This document shows, piece by piece, positions 1 through 7,662 of a stretch of 14,249 nt of DNA (position 1 is the first letter of the stretch; each line of letters begins with the position of its first letter). The notes beneath the pieces were generated by a model that saw nothing but the letters and a program-made list of their open reading frames with translations, did no database searches and was not told the origin of the DNA. This DNA is from Litorivicinus sp965656605. Lineage in GTDB: Bacteria; Pseudomonadota; Gammaproteobacteria; Pseudomonadales; Litorivicinaceae. The stretch is taken from NCBI GenBank assembly GCA_965656605.1, contig CBFHLC010000053.1, positions 1 to 14,249 of the forward strand, in the 5' to 3' direction. The position numbers were made by a program, and so were the translations under genes.

Positions 1-885
1 CAGTACCCGGATCAGCTGGAGCTGTTCCAAGCCGAGCTGCTAACCCAGGGCAGTTTTCGGGCAGCCATGCGCGGCTGCTCGGTGCTGTTTCATACCGCCA
101 GTCCTTTCACCATGCGAGTCGCGCACCCGCAACGGGATTTGCTGGACCCAGCCATCAAGGGGACTCAAAATGTACTGAGTGCCGCCAACCAGATCGACAG
201 CATCCAACGGGTGGTGCTGACCAGCTCGGTCGCGGCTATGTACTGCGATGCGGTGGATTGCCAAGACGCCCCGATCGATGAGGCCTCTTGGAATACTGGG
301 GCCTCACTTGAGCATCAGCCCTACACCTTTTCCAAGGTCCAGGCAGAAAAAGCCGCCTGGGAGTTAGCCGAGCAACAAAGCCGCTGGGATTTGGTGGTCA
401 TCAACCCCTCGCTCGTCATGGGGCCTGCAATTTCGGACCAGACCACCTCCGAGAGCTTCGACATCCTGAAACAGTTTGGCGACGGTCAGCTGAAAACTGG
501 GGCGCCCAAATACGGCATCGGTCTAGTTGATGTTCGCGATGTCGCTCAGGCTCATATCCTGGCCGCCTTTAACCCCCAAGCCCACGGACGCTACTTGTGC
601 AACGCCAAGGACACCGAGCTATTTGCTATCGCCGATGCCCTGCGCGAGCAGTACTCGTCCTACCCCCTGCCCAGAATTCGTCCACCCAAGTGGCTGGTGT
701 GGCTGATTGGGCCGGCACTAGATCCACTCTTTACGCGCAAGGTCATCAGCCGCAACATCGGCTACGACTTCCGCTCGAACCACCAAAAAATAAAACAAGA
801 ACTGGGCATAACATTTCGTGACCCTAACCCGGGCATTCGCGAGATGTTCCAGCAGATGATTGATAAAGGGGTCTTTGACCAATGA
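1..885 (+). CDS. Extended SDR, dihydroflavonol/cinnamoyl-CoA reductase-like (5' partial)
   Basis: The reading frame is open from the first base, so the start and the N-terminal NAD(P)-binding glycine motif lie outside the window; 294 codons and a TGA stop are seen. The family reduces ketones or aldehydes, or epimerises sugars, with NAD(P)H in the cytoplasm. Visible family marks are GCSVLFHTASPF, the end of the Rossmann core; VLTSSVAAM, carrying the catalytic Ser; and YTFSK (Tyr at 322-324, Lys at 334-336), the YxxxK active site. GIGLVDVRDVAQAHILA is the conserved segment beyond it. The order and wording of these motifs resemble the dihydroflavonol-4-reductase/cinnamoyl-CoA reductase branch more than sugar epimerases. 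The stop overlaps the next gene's start (ATGA), so this gene is probably co-transcribed and translationally coupled with the aldehyde dehydrogenase. The substrate cannot be told from sequence. Confidence 0.87.
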   Translation, partial: QYPDQLELFQAELLTQGSFRAAMRGCSVLFHTASPFTMRVAHPQRDLLDPAIKGTQNVLSAANQIDSIQRVVLTSSVAAMYCDAVDCQDAPIDEASWNTGASLEHQPYTFSKVQAEKAAWELAEQQSRWDLVVINPSLVMGPAISDQTTSESFDILKQFGDGQLKTGAPKYGIGLVDVRDVAQAHILAAFNPQAHGRYLCNAKDTELFAIADALREQYSSYPLPRIRPPKWLVWLIGPALDPLFTRKVISRNIGYDFRSNHQKIKQELGITFRDPNPGIREMFQQMIDKGVFDQ

Positions 886-2312
886 AATTGCTCAAACAAC
901 AGGCTTACATCGCAGGTCAGTGGATCAGCTCTGACAGCACGATTGAGGTCACCAATCCCGCAACAGGCCAGGTGATTGGTACCGTTCCAGCCTTGGGCGC
1001 CGAAGAAACCCGCACAGCAATTGATGCTGCTGCAGCCGCGCAGCCAGCCTGGGCTGCCAAAACCGCCAAAGAACGTGCCGGCGTGCTGCGTCGCTGGTAC
1101 GAGCTGATGATCGAGCACACCGAAGATCTGGCTACCCTGATGACCACCGAGCAAGGCAAACCGCTGGCCGAGGCCCGAGGTGAGGTGGCGTACGCCGCAA
1201 GCTTTGCCGAGTGGTTCGCCGAGGAGGCCAGGCGCGTGTACGGCCACACGATTCCCGCGCACAAAACCGATGCGCGTATCGTGGTGCAACAACAGCCGGT
1301 CGGTGTCGTGGGCGCGATCACACCCTGGAACTTCCCGCTGGCCATGATCACACGCAAGGCCGCGCCAGCCCTGGCGGCAGGCTGCTCGGTCGTGATTAAG
1401 CCCTCTGAGTTAACCCCCTTCAGCGCACTGGCGATGGTCCAGCTGGCTGAACAAGCTGGCCTACCCAAAGGACTGATGTCCGTGGTCACCGGCTACGCCG
1501 AGGGCATTGGGGGCGAGCTGACCTCGAACCCCACCGTGCGCAAAATCACCTTCACCGGATCGACTCGGGTCGGCAAGTTGCTGATGAATCAGTCATCGCA
1601 ACACGTAAAACGAGTGTCCTTGGAGCTAGGCGGCAACGCACCCTTTATCGTCTTTGAAGATGCCGACTTAGACGCAGCGGTCGCCGGCGCCATGGCCAGC
1701 AAATTCAGAAACGCGGGCCAGACCTGCGTCTGCGCCAACCGGTTTTACGTTCACGATGCGGTCTACGACGACTTTATGGACAGATTTGCAGCCGCGATTA
1801 GCCAACTAAAAACTGGCAACGGCATGGATGAGGGCGTCACCCAAGGCCCATTGATCTCGCACGCTGCCCTAGAAAAAGTCCAAGCCCACGTTGCCGATGC
1901 CGTTGCTCGAGGTGGACGGATTGTATTGGGTGGCCAGCCGGATGAACTGGGTGGTACCTATTTCCAACCTACCTTGATCGCGGATCTAGCCGTTGATTCG
2001 CAGCTGTGTTGCGAAGAGACCTTTGGCCCGGTGGCCGGCGTCATGCGCTTCACCGAAGAGGAGGAAGTGATCCGCATGGCCAACGACTCCAACGTCGGGC
2101 TGGCGGGATATTTTTACTCACAAAACCTGGCCCGCGTATGGCGCGTCGCCGAGGCATTGGAAGTCGGCATTGTCGGGGTTAACGAGGGCATCATCTCGAC
2201 CGAGGCCGCGCCCTTTGGCGGGATTAAAGAGTCTGGATTGGGCCGTGAGGGTTCATCCTTGGGTATCGAGGAGTATTTAGAGACCAAATACATCCTGATG
2301 GGCGGCGTCTAG
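882..2312 (+). CDS. gabD: Succinate-semialdehyde dehydrogenase family (NAD(P)+-dependent)
   Basis: This 476-residue aldehyde dehydrogenase is close to the usual GabD length of about 480. The family oxidises succinate semialdehyde to succinate, often as the last step of GABA breakdown, in the cytoplasm. Motifs seen are TPWNFPLAMITRK (cofactor and oxyanion region with the conserved Asn), VVIKPSELTP, TFTGSTRVGK, LELGGNAPF with the general base Glu at about residue 248, and NAGQTCVCANRF with the catalytic Cys at residue 282. A second Cys at 284 forms the CxC pair known as a redox switch in SSADH enzymes. The C-terminal APFGGIKESGLGREG is also present. The ATG overlaps the upstream stop as ATGA. 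No gabT or gabP is visible, so the real substrate could be another semialdehyde; related subfamilies such as glutarate-semialdehyde dehydrogenase look very similar. Confidence 0.9.
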   Translation: MKLLKQQAYIAGQWISSDSTIEVTNPATGQVIGTVPALGAEETRTAIDAAAAAQPAWAAKTAKERAGVLRRWYELMIEHTEDLATLMTTEQGKPLAEARGEVAYAASFAEWFAEEARRVYGHTIPAHKTDARIVVQQQPVGVVGAITPWNFPLAMITRKAAPALAAGCSVVIKPSELTPFSALAMVQLAEQAGLPKGLMSVVTGYAEGIGGELTSNPTVRKITFTGSTRVGKLLMNQSSQHVKRVSLELGGNAPFIVFEDADLDAAVAGAMASKFRNAGQTCVCANRFYVHDAVYDDFMDRFAAAISQLKTGNGMDEGVTQGPLISHAALEKVQAHVADAVARGGRIVLGGQPDELGGTYFQPTLIADLAVDSQLCCEETFGPVAGVMRFTEEEEVIRMANDSNVGLAGYFYSQNLARVWRVAEALEVGIVGVNEGIISTEAAPFGGIKESGLGREGSSLGIEEYLETKYILMGGV

Positions 2313-2314
2313 GA

Positions 2315-2710
2315 TCAAGCGATCACCAGACTCACCACCAAACACCCGATCCCGGTTACACTGGCGGCGAAGGTCAGCTTCATCCCCCGAATGCGATCGA
2401 CGTATTCGGTGCTGGCCTCGTCCAAGCGCTGGACCGAGCGGGCGTGAAACAGCCGCCCCACCAACAGCAACACCATCGGGATCGATGCCAGCCACGCATG
2501 CCCGTTTAGCAGCACAATGCTGGGGGCGATCAGGTTGATCGGTGTGTTTTCAACAAAGTTGCGATGGGCCGCCGAGGCCCGCTCCATTGCCTCGCCCTTC
2601 AGCCCGATATCTAGGCGGTTCTGCCGGCGCAGTCGCGCCACTTTCATCAGCAATCGCCAGTTCAGCAACATCAAGCTGCCCAGGCACAAAACAAAAACGA
2701 TCGATCCCAT
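2315..2710 (-). CDS. MAPEG-family integral membrane protein
   Basis: A 131-residue protein that matches the MAPEG family (membrane-associated proteins in eicosanoid and glutathione metabolism). It has about four hydrophobic helices (residues about 1-24, 57-70, 72-88 and 110-131). The family signature RASAAHRNFVENTP lies after the first cytoplasmic loop, and LLLVGRLFHARS lies in the third helix. Members sit in membranes, some with glutathione-transferase activity; bacterial substrates are mostly unknown. I chose ATG at 2708-2710 over a GTG nine bases upstream. An AAGGAG Shine-Dalgarno (2719-2724) is 8 nt before this ATG and overlaps that GTG. The stop is only two bases from the end of the convergent gabD-like gene, leaving no room for a terminator between them. 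It diverges from the TPR gene across a 79-bp gap. Confidence 0.85.
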   Translation of the reverse strand: MGSIVFVLCLGSLMLLNWRLLMKVARLRRQNRLDIGLKGEAMERASAAHRNFVENTPINLIAPSIVLLNGHAWLASIPMVLLLVGRLFHARSVQRLDEASTEYVDRIRGMKLTFAASVTGIGCLVVSLVIA

Positions 2711-2789
2711 AGCATCCACTCCTTAGCCTCCAGCTTAAGCAAGTACTAACAGCCCGGCAATTTGCGACCCCTGTCCTAAACTCTAGAAC
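2711..2789. promoter_or_regulatory. Divergent promoter region, MAPEG gene / TPR gene
   Basis: This 79-bp gap separates two divergent starts, so it must hold signals for both. On the minus strand a TTGCCG, 17 bases, then TAAGCT is a possible but weak sigma-70 match ahead of the AAGGAG ribosome site of the MAPEG gene. For the plus-strand TPR gene only a weak TAAACT (2777-2782) is visible, seven bases before the GTG start, and there is no Shine-Dalgarno. A very short or absent leader is therefore possible. These assignments are inference by eye. Confidence 0.3.
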
Positions 2790-5306
2790 GTGAGCAATCA
2801 ATTACGCGAAGTGGCGCTGGACGCCGAACTAACCCTGTCGGATGGAACGCCGGTTCGTCTGGGTCTACCCGGCCCCAGTGCACCCAAAAAACGCGCCCGC
2901 TGGCCGTGGATCATCGCTGCGGCCCTGGCCGGCTACGGAGCGTGGTTCAGTCAGCAGCCCTGGCTGTTCGTCGACGGCCCCAACATCGTCGCCAATACCG
3001 CCCCGGGCATGGATAAAGTGTTGTGCCAGCGCATGATTGAGGATCTGCAACCCTCCTTAGACGGCCAACAAAGCTGGCTGCCGCCCTTGGACAACGTTCG
3101 CCTAACTAGCCGCTGTCTGAATGATCGCCTGCAACTAGAGACGCTCACCGCCCAAGCCTTGATCTTTGCCGGGTTACCGATCAAGCGCCTGCGTCTGGAT
3201 GCCATTCAGACGCCAGAGGGATGGGAGCTACAAAGCCGCCTATCCGGACTCATCAAAACCGATCAACATGACCCTGCCTCCCCCCTGCAGCTCATCGAGC
3301 CCTTGCGCCAGGTCAGTCTGGACGTGCTGGACCCACTGATTGCCGCCCAGCGACACATTCTGCGCGGGGAATTGGAACAAGCCCTCAGCGCGCTGAGTAC
3401 CCGAGAAGGCCAAACTGCCGACTTAACCCGTGCGCGGGCCCTGCGCTTGCTGGGCCGGCTGGAGCAAGCCTGGCCGCTGTATAAGAAATACAGCGACAGC
3501 TCGGGATTAGCCCCATTGGCCTTGGCTGAAATCGCAGCGAGCCAAGGACAAACCACCCAGGCCATCACACTGATGCGCTCGGCACTACAGGCGCCGCCAG
3601 AATTAAGAATCGCATTAGCCTTGCAGCTGGAGCAGTATGAGCTAGCCGACCAATGGCTGAGCGCATTGGGCCGCGAACGCGCCCCCGAACTCACCGCGCA
3701 CCTGCTGCACGCACGCGGCCAATTCGGCCAATCCATTAATGCCTACGCCAAGGTCCCTGCCAGCCAGCTGTCCGCAGATGACAGGATTCGCTGGGCCGAC
3801 TCACTCGAGCGCGTCGGGCAATACGACCGGGCGGCCGAAGTGCTGGCCGAACTACCTGCAGATCAAGCCCCCTTTGCCTTGGCTAAAATTGAATTTCACC
3901 GCGGCGAAGTGGAATCCGCCTTTGCTGCGCTGGAATCCTTGGACGATCCGCGCGCCAGGGCACAACTGATCGATTGGCTGATCTGGGACGATCAGCTGGA
4001 TCGCGCTGAAGTGCATCTAAACTTGTTACCGAATGACTCGACCCGCCAGCTTCTGCGCGTGCGCTGGCACCTAGCCCGCCAGCAAGTAGACCCGGCCGCG
4101 TCGATCGCCCAGCGGATTCAGCCAGACGCTGAGCGCGCCTGGGCACAGGCCCTGATCGCACACGCCACCGCCGATGCCAAGGGGCTAAAAACTCAGTTTG
4201 ACACCCTCGCCACCGTAGATGCGCACCGCGCCAATTGGATCGGCGCGCAATTGAACCTGCTAGGTGGCCATATGCAGGCAGCCCTGGAATCGGCCCGCAA
4301 CATTCACGTCAACAATCAGATGGCCCTGTATCGAGCGCAGCTGATCGAGCGGCTGGAGCCCCAATCCATCAGCGCACTATCCGCAGGCCAACAGCGGCTA
4401 TTCGGCTGGGCGCGTGAGCAAGTGCGCCATGAGCTGGCCCAACAACGCTACGCACAGGCCGCGGATCGAGCCGCCCTGTATCTGCAGACCCGTGACGATG
4501 ATCCGCGCATGGCACAGTACTTAGCGCAAAGCTATCAAGGACTGGGCTATCAAAAGGCGGCATTGGACGCCTACTTGCAGGCAGACTTAAGCCAGACTTC
4601 GGCGCAACAAGCCGCCGAATTGGCTGAACAGCTCAGCGAGTACCCCAGCGTCATTCAGCTGCTATCGCCCTATGCCGCCGCATTAAACGGCCCGAATCTG
4701 AATCGTCTATTAAATGCCTGGGTTGAAACCGGCGAGTATCAAACCGCCGAGAGGTGGATTCGCGATGCAGTGGTCAAATCCCCAAATAACGCGACGCTGT
4801 ATGTTCGCTGGGGGCAATTGCTAGAGGGGTCGGGTGATTTAACCGGGGCCTTATCCAAATACCGCCAGGCGACCCAACTGGATCCCCAGTCGCCCGAGGC
4901 CAGGCTGTACCTAGCCGCCGCCTTAAGCAGTCGTGGCGAGATCGATCGGGCCGTGGGCGAGGCCGAACAGGCCATTCAGCAGCCACTGACCGCAGAGTCC
5001 GCAATTTTGGCGGCCGACGTGTTTGAGCTGGCGGGATTAAATGGCCGCGCCGCTACGGTTTTGGAGCGGCTACCCAAGCAGCAACAGAGTCAGGAATTAA
5101 AACTGCGCTTGGCACGATTGCAGGTCGCCGAGGGGCTGAATCACTCCGCCGATCAGACCTTTGCCAGCGTTATGAATGAGCAAATCGATGACGCGGGGTT
5201 ATGGCGCAGTTGGGGCGACGCGCTGGCCGCATTGGGCCAGACTAACGAGGCACTCGAGAAGTACAAAACGGCGGTTCGTCTAAACCGCCAATCCACTCAG
5301 AACTAG
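2790..5306 (+). CDS. Membrane-anchored TPR-repeat protein, function unknown
   Basis: An 838-residue protein with a polar N-terminus, a basic patch (KKRAR at about 31-35) and one hydrophobic segment at about residues 37-53. The rest looks all-helical and is probably in the periplasm by the positive-inside rule. Degenerate tetratricopeptide-like helix pairs run through the body. The clearest are at about residues 665-735 (YVRWGQLLEGSGDLTGALSK, then ARLYLAAALSSRGEIDRA) and 804-833 (LWRSWGDALAALGQTNEALE). Earlier copies are seen around 210-260 and 430-510. TPR arrays bind proteins, so a scaffold role is likely, but no enzyme domain is visible. The start is GTG with no good Shine-Dalgarno, so the N-terminus is the least certain part. 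The last 27 bases overlap the 3' end of the convergent kinase gene. Large single-pass TPR proteins are often linked to cell-envelope or polysaccharide assembly; that is only an analogy here. Confidence 0.8.
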   Translation: MSNQLREVALDAELTLSDGTPVRLGLPGPSAPKKRARWPWIIAAALAGYGAWFSQQPWLFVDGPNIVANTAPGMDKVLCQRMIEDLQPSLDGQQSWLPPLDNVRLTSRCLNDRLQLETLTAQALIFAGLPIKRLRLDAIQTPEGWELQSRLSGLIKTDQHDPASPLQLIEPLRQVSLDVLDPLIAAQRHILRGELEQALSALSTREGQTADLTRARALRLLGRLEQAWPLYKKYSDSSGLAPLALAEIAASQGQTTQAITLMRSALQAPPELRIALALQLEQYELADQWLSALGRERAPELTAHLLHARGQFGQSINAYAKVPASQLSADDRIRWADSLERVGQYDRAAEVLAELPADQAPFALAKIEFHRGEVESAFAALESLDDPRARAQLIDWLIWDDQLDRAEVHLNLLPNDSTRQLLRVRWHLARQQVDPAASIAQRIQPDAERAWAQALIAHATADAKGLKTQFDTLATVDAHRANWIGAQLNLLGGHMQAALESARNIHVNNQMALYRAQLIERLEPQSISALSAGQQRLFGWAREQVRHELAQQRYAQAADRAALYLQTRDDDPRMAQYLAQSYQGLGYQKAALDAYLQADLSQTSAQQAAELAEQLSEYPSVIQLLSPYAAALNGPNLNRLLNAWVETGEYQTAERWIRDAVVKSPNNATLYVRWGQLLEGSGDLTGALSKYRQATQLDPQSPEARLYLAAALSSRGEIDRAVGEAEQAIQQPLTAESAILAADVFELAGLNGRAATVLERLPKQQQSQELKLRLARLQVAEGLNHSADQTFASVMNEQIDDAGLWRSWGDALAALGQTNEALEKYKTAVRLNRQSTQN
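5270..5289 (-). terminator. Hairpin at the kinase stop codon, possible terminator
   Basis: A 7-bp GC-rich inverted repeat, GGCGGTT (5270-5276) and AACCGCC (5283-5289), encloses a 6-base loop holding the TAG stop of the minus-strand kinase. On the minus strand the stem is followed by GTTTTGT, a short U-rich run. It could end the regulator-kinase transcript. It also lies inside the coding tail of the convergent TPR gene. The U tract is weak, so termination is likely but not certain. Confidence 0.45.
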
Positions 5307-6575
5307 CCGGGCCGACAAGCCATCCTCGGTGTTCTCTAACACCAGCTGCCCCCCATGCAGTCGCGCAATCTGGGATACGATCGGCAGACCCAGACCGCTG
5401 GAGCCGCTGGCTCGCTCACCCTGAACAAAAGGCTCCAGAACCTCCTCGATCTTGCTCGGATCGATCCCGCCGGCCTGATCCAGCACCTGAATGTGCGCCT
5501 TCGCATCGATGCTCAGCGCAACCCACTGCCCCGGCTTGGACAAACTCAAGGCATTACGCACCAAGTTGTTGAGCGCCACGTGCATCAGGGCCTCGTCACC
5601 GCTAAATTCGATGCTATCGGCAATATCGGCCCGCCACTCAATACCCAACTCCTGGGCCTGTTCACGCCACTCTTGCGCCCAGCCTTTGAACCGTTGTGAC
5701 CACTGCGCCTGTTGCGACTCTGGCGCCCATGCATTGGCCTCTAGGCGGGATAGGGTCAGCATCTGCTCTAACAGCGCATCCAACGAGCTGATTTGCGAGT
5801 GCGCACGGGGCAGCAAATCCTTGGCATCCGGGGCGCGCTCCATTAAATCCAACACCAATTTCAGGCGGGTCAGGGGCGAGCGTACCTCGTGGCTGATCAT
5901 CCGAGTCAATGCACGCTGGGCCTCGAGCTGATCCTGAATTTGACCGGCCATGCCCTCGAAGGAGCGCGTCAACGCACCAAACTCATCCCGTCGCTGCGCC
6001 AACTCAACCGGCGCGGGGGTATTCAGATCAACTGTCAGATCCCGCGACCATTGCTTGAGTCGCTCGATCCGGCGGGCGGTAATGCGTGACAGAGCCCAGG
6101 CCAGTATCACAGCCACCAAGCTGCCGACCCCGATAAACAAACCAATCGGTGGCGGCGGCTGCGAGCCTTTTGGCGCGCGGGAAATCACAAACAGCTGAAC
6201 GTTGCGGTCTTGATAGTCAACCAAGGCAGGGCCCAATACCACCTGGCCTTGGTTGATCCAAACCTTGGGCGATTCAGGACTGGCAGTCTGCGCAATCTCG
6301 GTTAAAAAATGCTGGGAGCGCATCAACGGCTTGCCGTCTAACTCGAACAGGACCGGGCGGAAACGCCGCCGATCCATGTTTTTCACCCCATCGATGCCGT
6401 CGGTACTGAGCGTTTGACTGACCACACTGGCCAGACGGCCCAGTGCAGCCGCACCACCAGGATCAATGTCCGAGCTGGGAATTTCACGCAGTGAATGGGT
6501 AATAAACCCCATCACCGCGGCGGTCAGTAGCAACGCACATAGGATGCTGCCAAACAGCCGCCAAAACAGACTCAT
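5280..6575 (-). CDS. Sensor histidine kinase, CpxA-like
   Basis: A 431-residue inner-membrane kinase, the likely partner of the regulator encoded just upstream. Order seen: TM1 at about 5-25; a periplasmic sensor domain of about 120 residues; TM2 at about 148-168; a HAMP linker (SRITARRIERL); the dimerisation domain with H-box SHEVRSPLTRLK and phospho-acceptor His at 229; then the ATPase domain. That domain has N-box NNLVRNALSLS (about 332), a G1-like DQAGGID (about 366) and G2 GSSGLGLPIV. G1 is unusual, DQAGG where DxGxG is typical. I chose the ATG at 6573-6575, which overlaps the regulator stop as ATGA, instead of the GTG 15 bases upstream. CpxA likeness rests on domain layout and on the divergent CpxP-like gene; other envelope-stress or metal-responsive kinases share this layout. 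Confidence 0.87.
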   Translation of the reverse strand: MSLFWRLFGSILCALLLTAAVMGFITHSLREIPSSDIDPGGAAALGRLASVVSQTLSTDGIDGVKNMDRRRFRPVLFELDGKPLMRSQHFLTEIAQTASPESPKVWINQGQVVLGPALVDYQDRNVQLFVISRAPKGSQPPPPIGLFIGVGSLVAVILAWALSRITARRIERLKQWSRDLTVDLNTPAPVELAQRRDEFGALTRSFEGMAGQIQDQLEAQRALTRMISHEVRSPLTRLKLVLDLMERAPDAKDLLPRAHSQISSLDALLEQMLTLSRLEANAWAPESQQAQWSQRFKGWAQEWREQAQELGIEWRADIADSIEFSGDEALMHVALNNLVRNALSLSKPGQWVALSIDAKAHIQVLDQAGGIDPSKIEEVLEPFVQGERASGSSGLGLPIVSQIARLHGGQLVLENTEDGLSARLVLSGLAV

Positions 6576-7243
6576 GCGGGCTCTAACCACTGATAGCCAC
6601 GATTTCGGATCGCCACAATCTTAGGAAAACCCTCACCCTCGCCCAGTTTTTTACGCAGCCTAGAGATGTGCACGTCGACCGCCCGGTCAAAGGCTCCCAA
6701 TGGCTTGCCTAAGGCCTGCTCAGACAGCTCGTCTTTACTGACCGGCTCGGGAGTATGCTGAATCAGCAGCACCAACAAATCGAATTCAGCACCGGTCAGA
6801 TCTAGCAATTCACCTTGAAAACGAGCTTCGCGTCGACGAGTGTCCAGTGCGATGACCGAGGTCTCTTGGACAGGCTCAGGCGCAGCTCTGCGCATCACCG
6901 CTCGAATCCGCGCCGTGAGCTCGCGAGTCTCAAAGGGCTTGGGCAAATAGTCGTCGGCACCCAGCTCTAATCCCAACACACGATCCATGGCCTCACCGCG
7001 AGCGGTCAGCATGATCACGGGTAACTTAGAATGGCTCTCGCGGATGTCCCGTAACAAATCAAAACCATTGCCGTCGGGCAGACCGACATCCAACAGCGCG
7101 AGTTGAATATCATCGTTCAGCGATTGCTTGGCGGCCTTGATCGTCGCCGCGTGTTTAACCGTAAATCCTTCATACGCCAGCACCTGCGAGAGCAGGTCAG
7201 CCATATCCGGGTCGTCTTCAACTAACAATAAGTGTCCATTCAT
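6572..7243 (-). CDS. OmpR/PhoB-family response regulator, CpxR-like
   Basis: A 223-residue transcription regulator. The receiver domain (about 1-118) has the acidic pair Asp10-Asp11, phospho-acceptor Asp52 in LLDVGLPDGNG, Thr80 in IMLTAR, and Lys102 in LPKPF. All switch residues are present, so it should be phosphorylated by the kinase. A winged-helix DNA-binding domain follows (about 130-220), with the recognition segment VDVHISRLRKKLG and the wing motif AIRNRGYQW. It is the first gene of a two-gene unit; the kinase start overlaps its stop by four bases. Its own ATG lacks a strong Shine-Dalgarno. The upstream gap holds a perfect palindrome that is a good candidate for its own binding site, which would give autoregulation and control of the divergent CpxP-like gene. 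CpxR is the best guess, but the name is not proven. Confidence 0.87.
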   Translation of the reverse strand: MNGHLLLVEDDPDMADLLSQVLAYEGFTVKHAATIKAAKQSLNDDIQLALLDVGLPDGNGFDLLRDIRESHSKLPVIMLTARGEAMDRVLGLELGADDYLPKPFETRELTARIRAVMRRAAPEPVQETSVIALDTRRREARFQGELLDLTGAEFDLLVLLIQHTPEPVSKDELSEQALGKPLGAFDRAVDVHISRLRKKLGEGEGFPKIVAIRNRGYQWLEPA

Positions 7244-7283
7244 GCGCCAATCATGGATCAGGAATTAACGCCGCGCATCCTTT

Positions 7284-7300
7284 GGTTACAAACCGTAACC
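7284..7300. promoter_or_regulatory. Palindromic operator GGTTAC-N5-GTAACC
   Basis: A perfect 6-bp inverted repeat with a 5-base spacer (AAACC) lies in the 127-bp gap between the response-regulator and CpxP-like starts. OmpR-family regulators bind paired half-sites about one helical turn apart, and this spacing fits. CpxR of E. coli is known to use direct repeats, GTAAA-N5-GTAAA; here the halves are inverted. A weak -10 candidate for the plus-strand gene, CTTAAT (7314-7319), would put the palindrome over its -35 region, as expected for an activator site. The binding protein is inferred. Confidence 0.55.
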
Positions 7301-7370
7301 CCTTGATACCCTACTTAATCGCAAGCCGGACCACACTGCATCCGTCGAAACACACAACGGAGCAACACCC

Positions 7371-7655
7371 ATGAAAGCACTGATCCTAGGCACCTTGATC
7401 GCAACCCTAAGCGCCGGCGCAATGGCCAAGGGCCCTGAAGACCGCATGATGCGCGGCCTAGACTTAACCGACGCTCAGAAGACTGAGTTGATGGAGCTGC
7501 GTGAACAACAAAAAGCCGCCATGGAACCCGTACGCCAGGCTCATATGGCGCAGGTTCGAGCCATTCTGACACCCGAGCAGATCGCCACGTTCGATCAGCG
7601 CATGGAAAAGATGCGCGGCAAAATGGAGAAACGTCGCCAAGGCCACGACTCTTAA
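7371..7655 (+). CDS. Short CpxP/Spy-like periplasmic protein (LTxxQ)
   Basis: A 94-residue protein with a clear signal peptide: MKA start, hydrophobic core, and likely cleavage after AMA at residue 19. The mature part is helical and charged, with two LTxxQ motifs, LTDAQ (32-36) and LTPEQ (66-70), the hallmark of the CpxP/Spy family. These periplasmic proteins act as chaperones, and CpxP also restrains the CpxA sensor. It is much shorter than E. coli CpxP (about 166). The mature part has eight methionines in 75 residues, including three in the C-terminal run RMEKMRGKMEKRR; metal binding is possible but speculative. A GGAG ribosome site (7359-7362) lies 8 nt before ATG. The divergent place next to the regulator-kinase pair mirrors cpxP/cpxRA. 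A metal-sensor relative of the CnrX type is the main alternative. Confidence 0.8.
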   Translation: MKALILGTLIATLSAGAMAKGPEDRMMRGLDLTDAQKTELMELREQQKAAMEPVRQAHMAQVRAILTPEQIATFDQRMEKMRGKMEKRRQGHDS

Positions 7656-7662
7656 TTAGCAT

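Noticed and set aside
762..1292. Minus-strand open frame across the SDR/gabD junction
   Set aside because: It is antisense to two conserved genes with a low-complexity translation; judged a shadow frame.
917..1489. Long minus-strand open frame opposite the gabD-like gene
   Set aside because: It is fully antisense to a well-supported enzyme gene, is rich in Ala/Ser from codon bias, and has no recognisable domain or ribosome site.
6576..6590. GTG start that would add five residues to the sensor kinase
   Set aside because: The ATG at 6573-6575 overlaps the regulator stop as ATGA, the same coupling seen at three other junctions in the window, and gives a normal membrane-anchor N-terminus.
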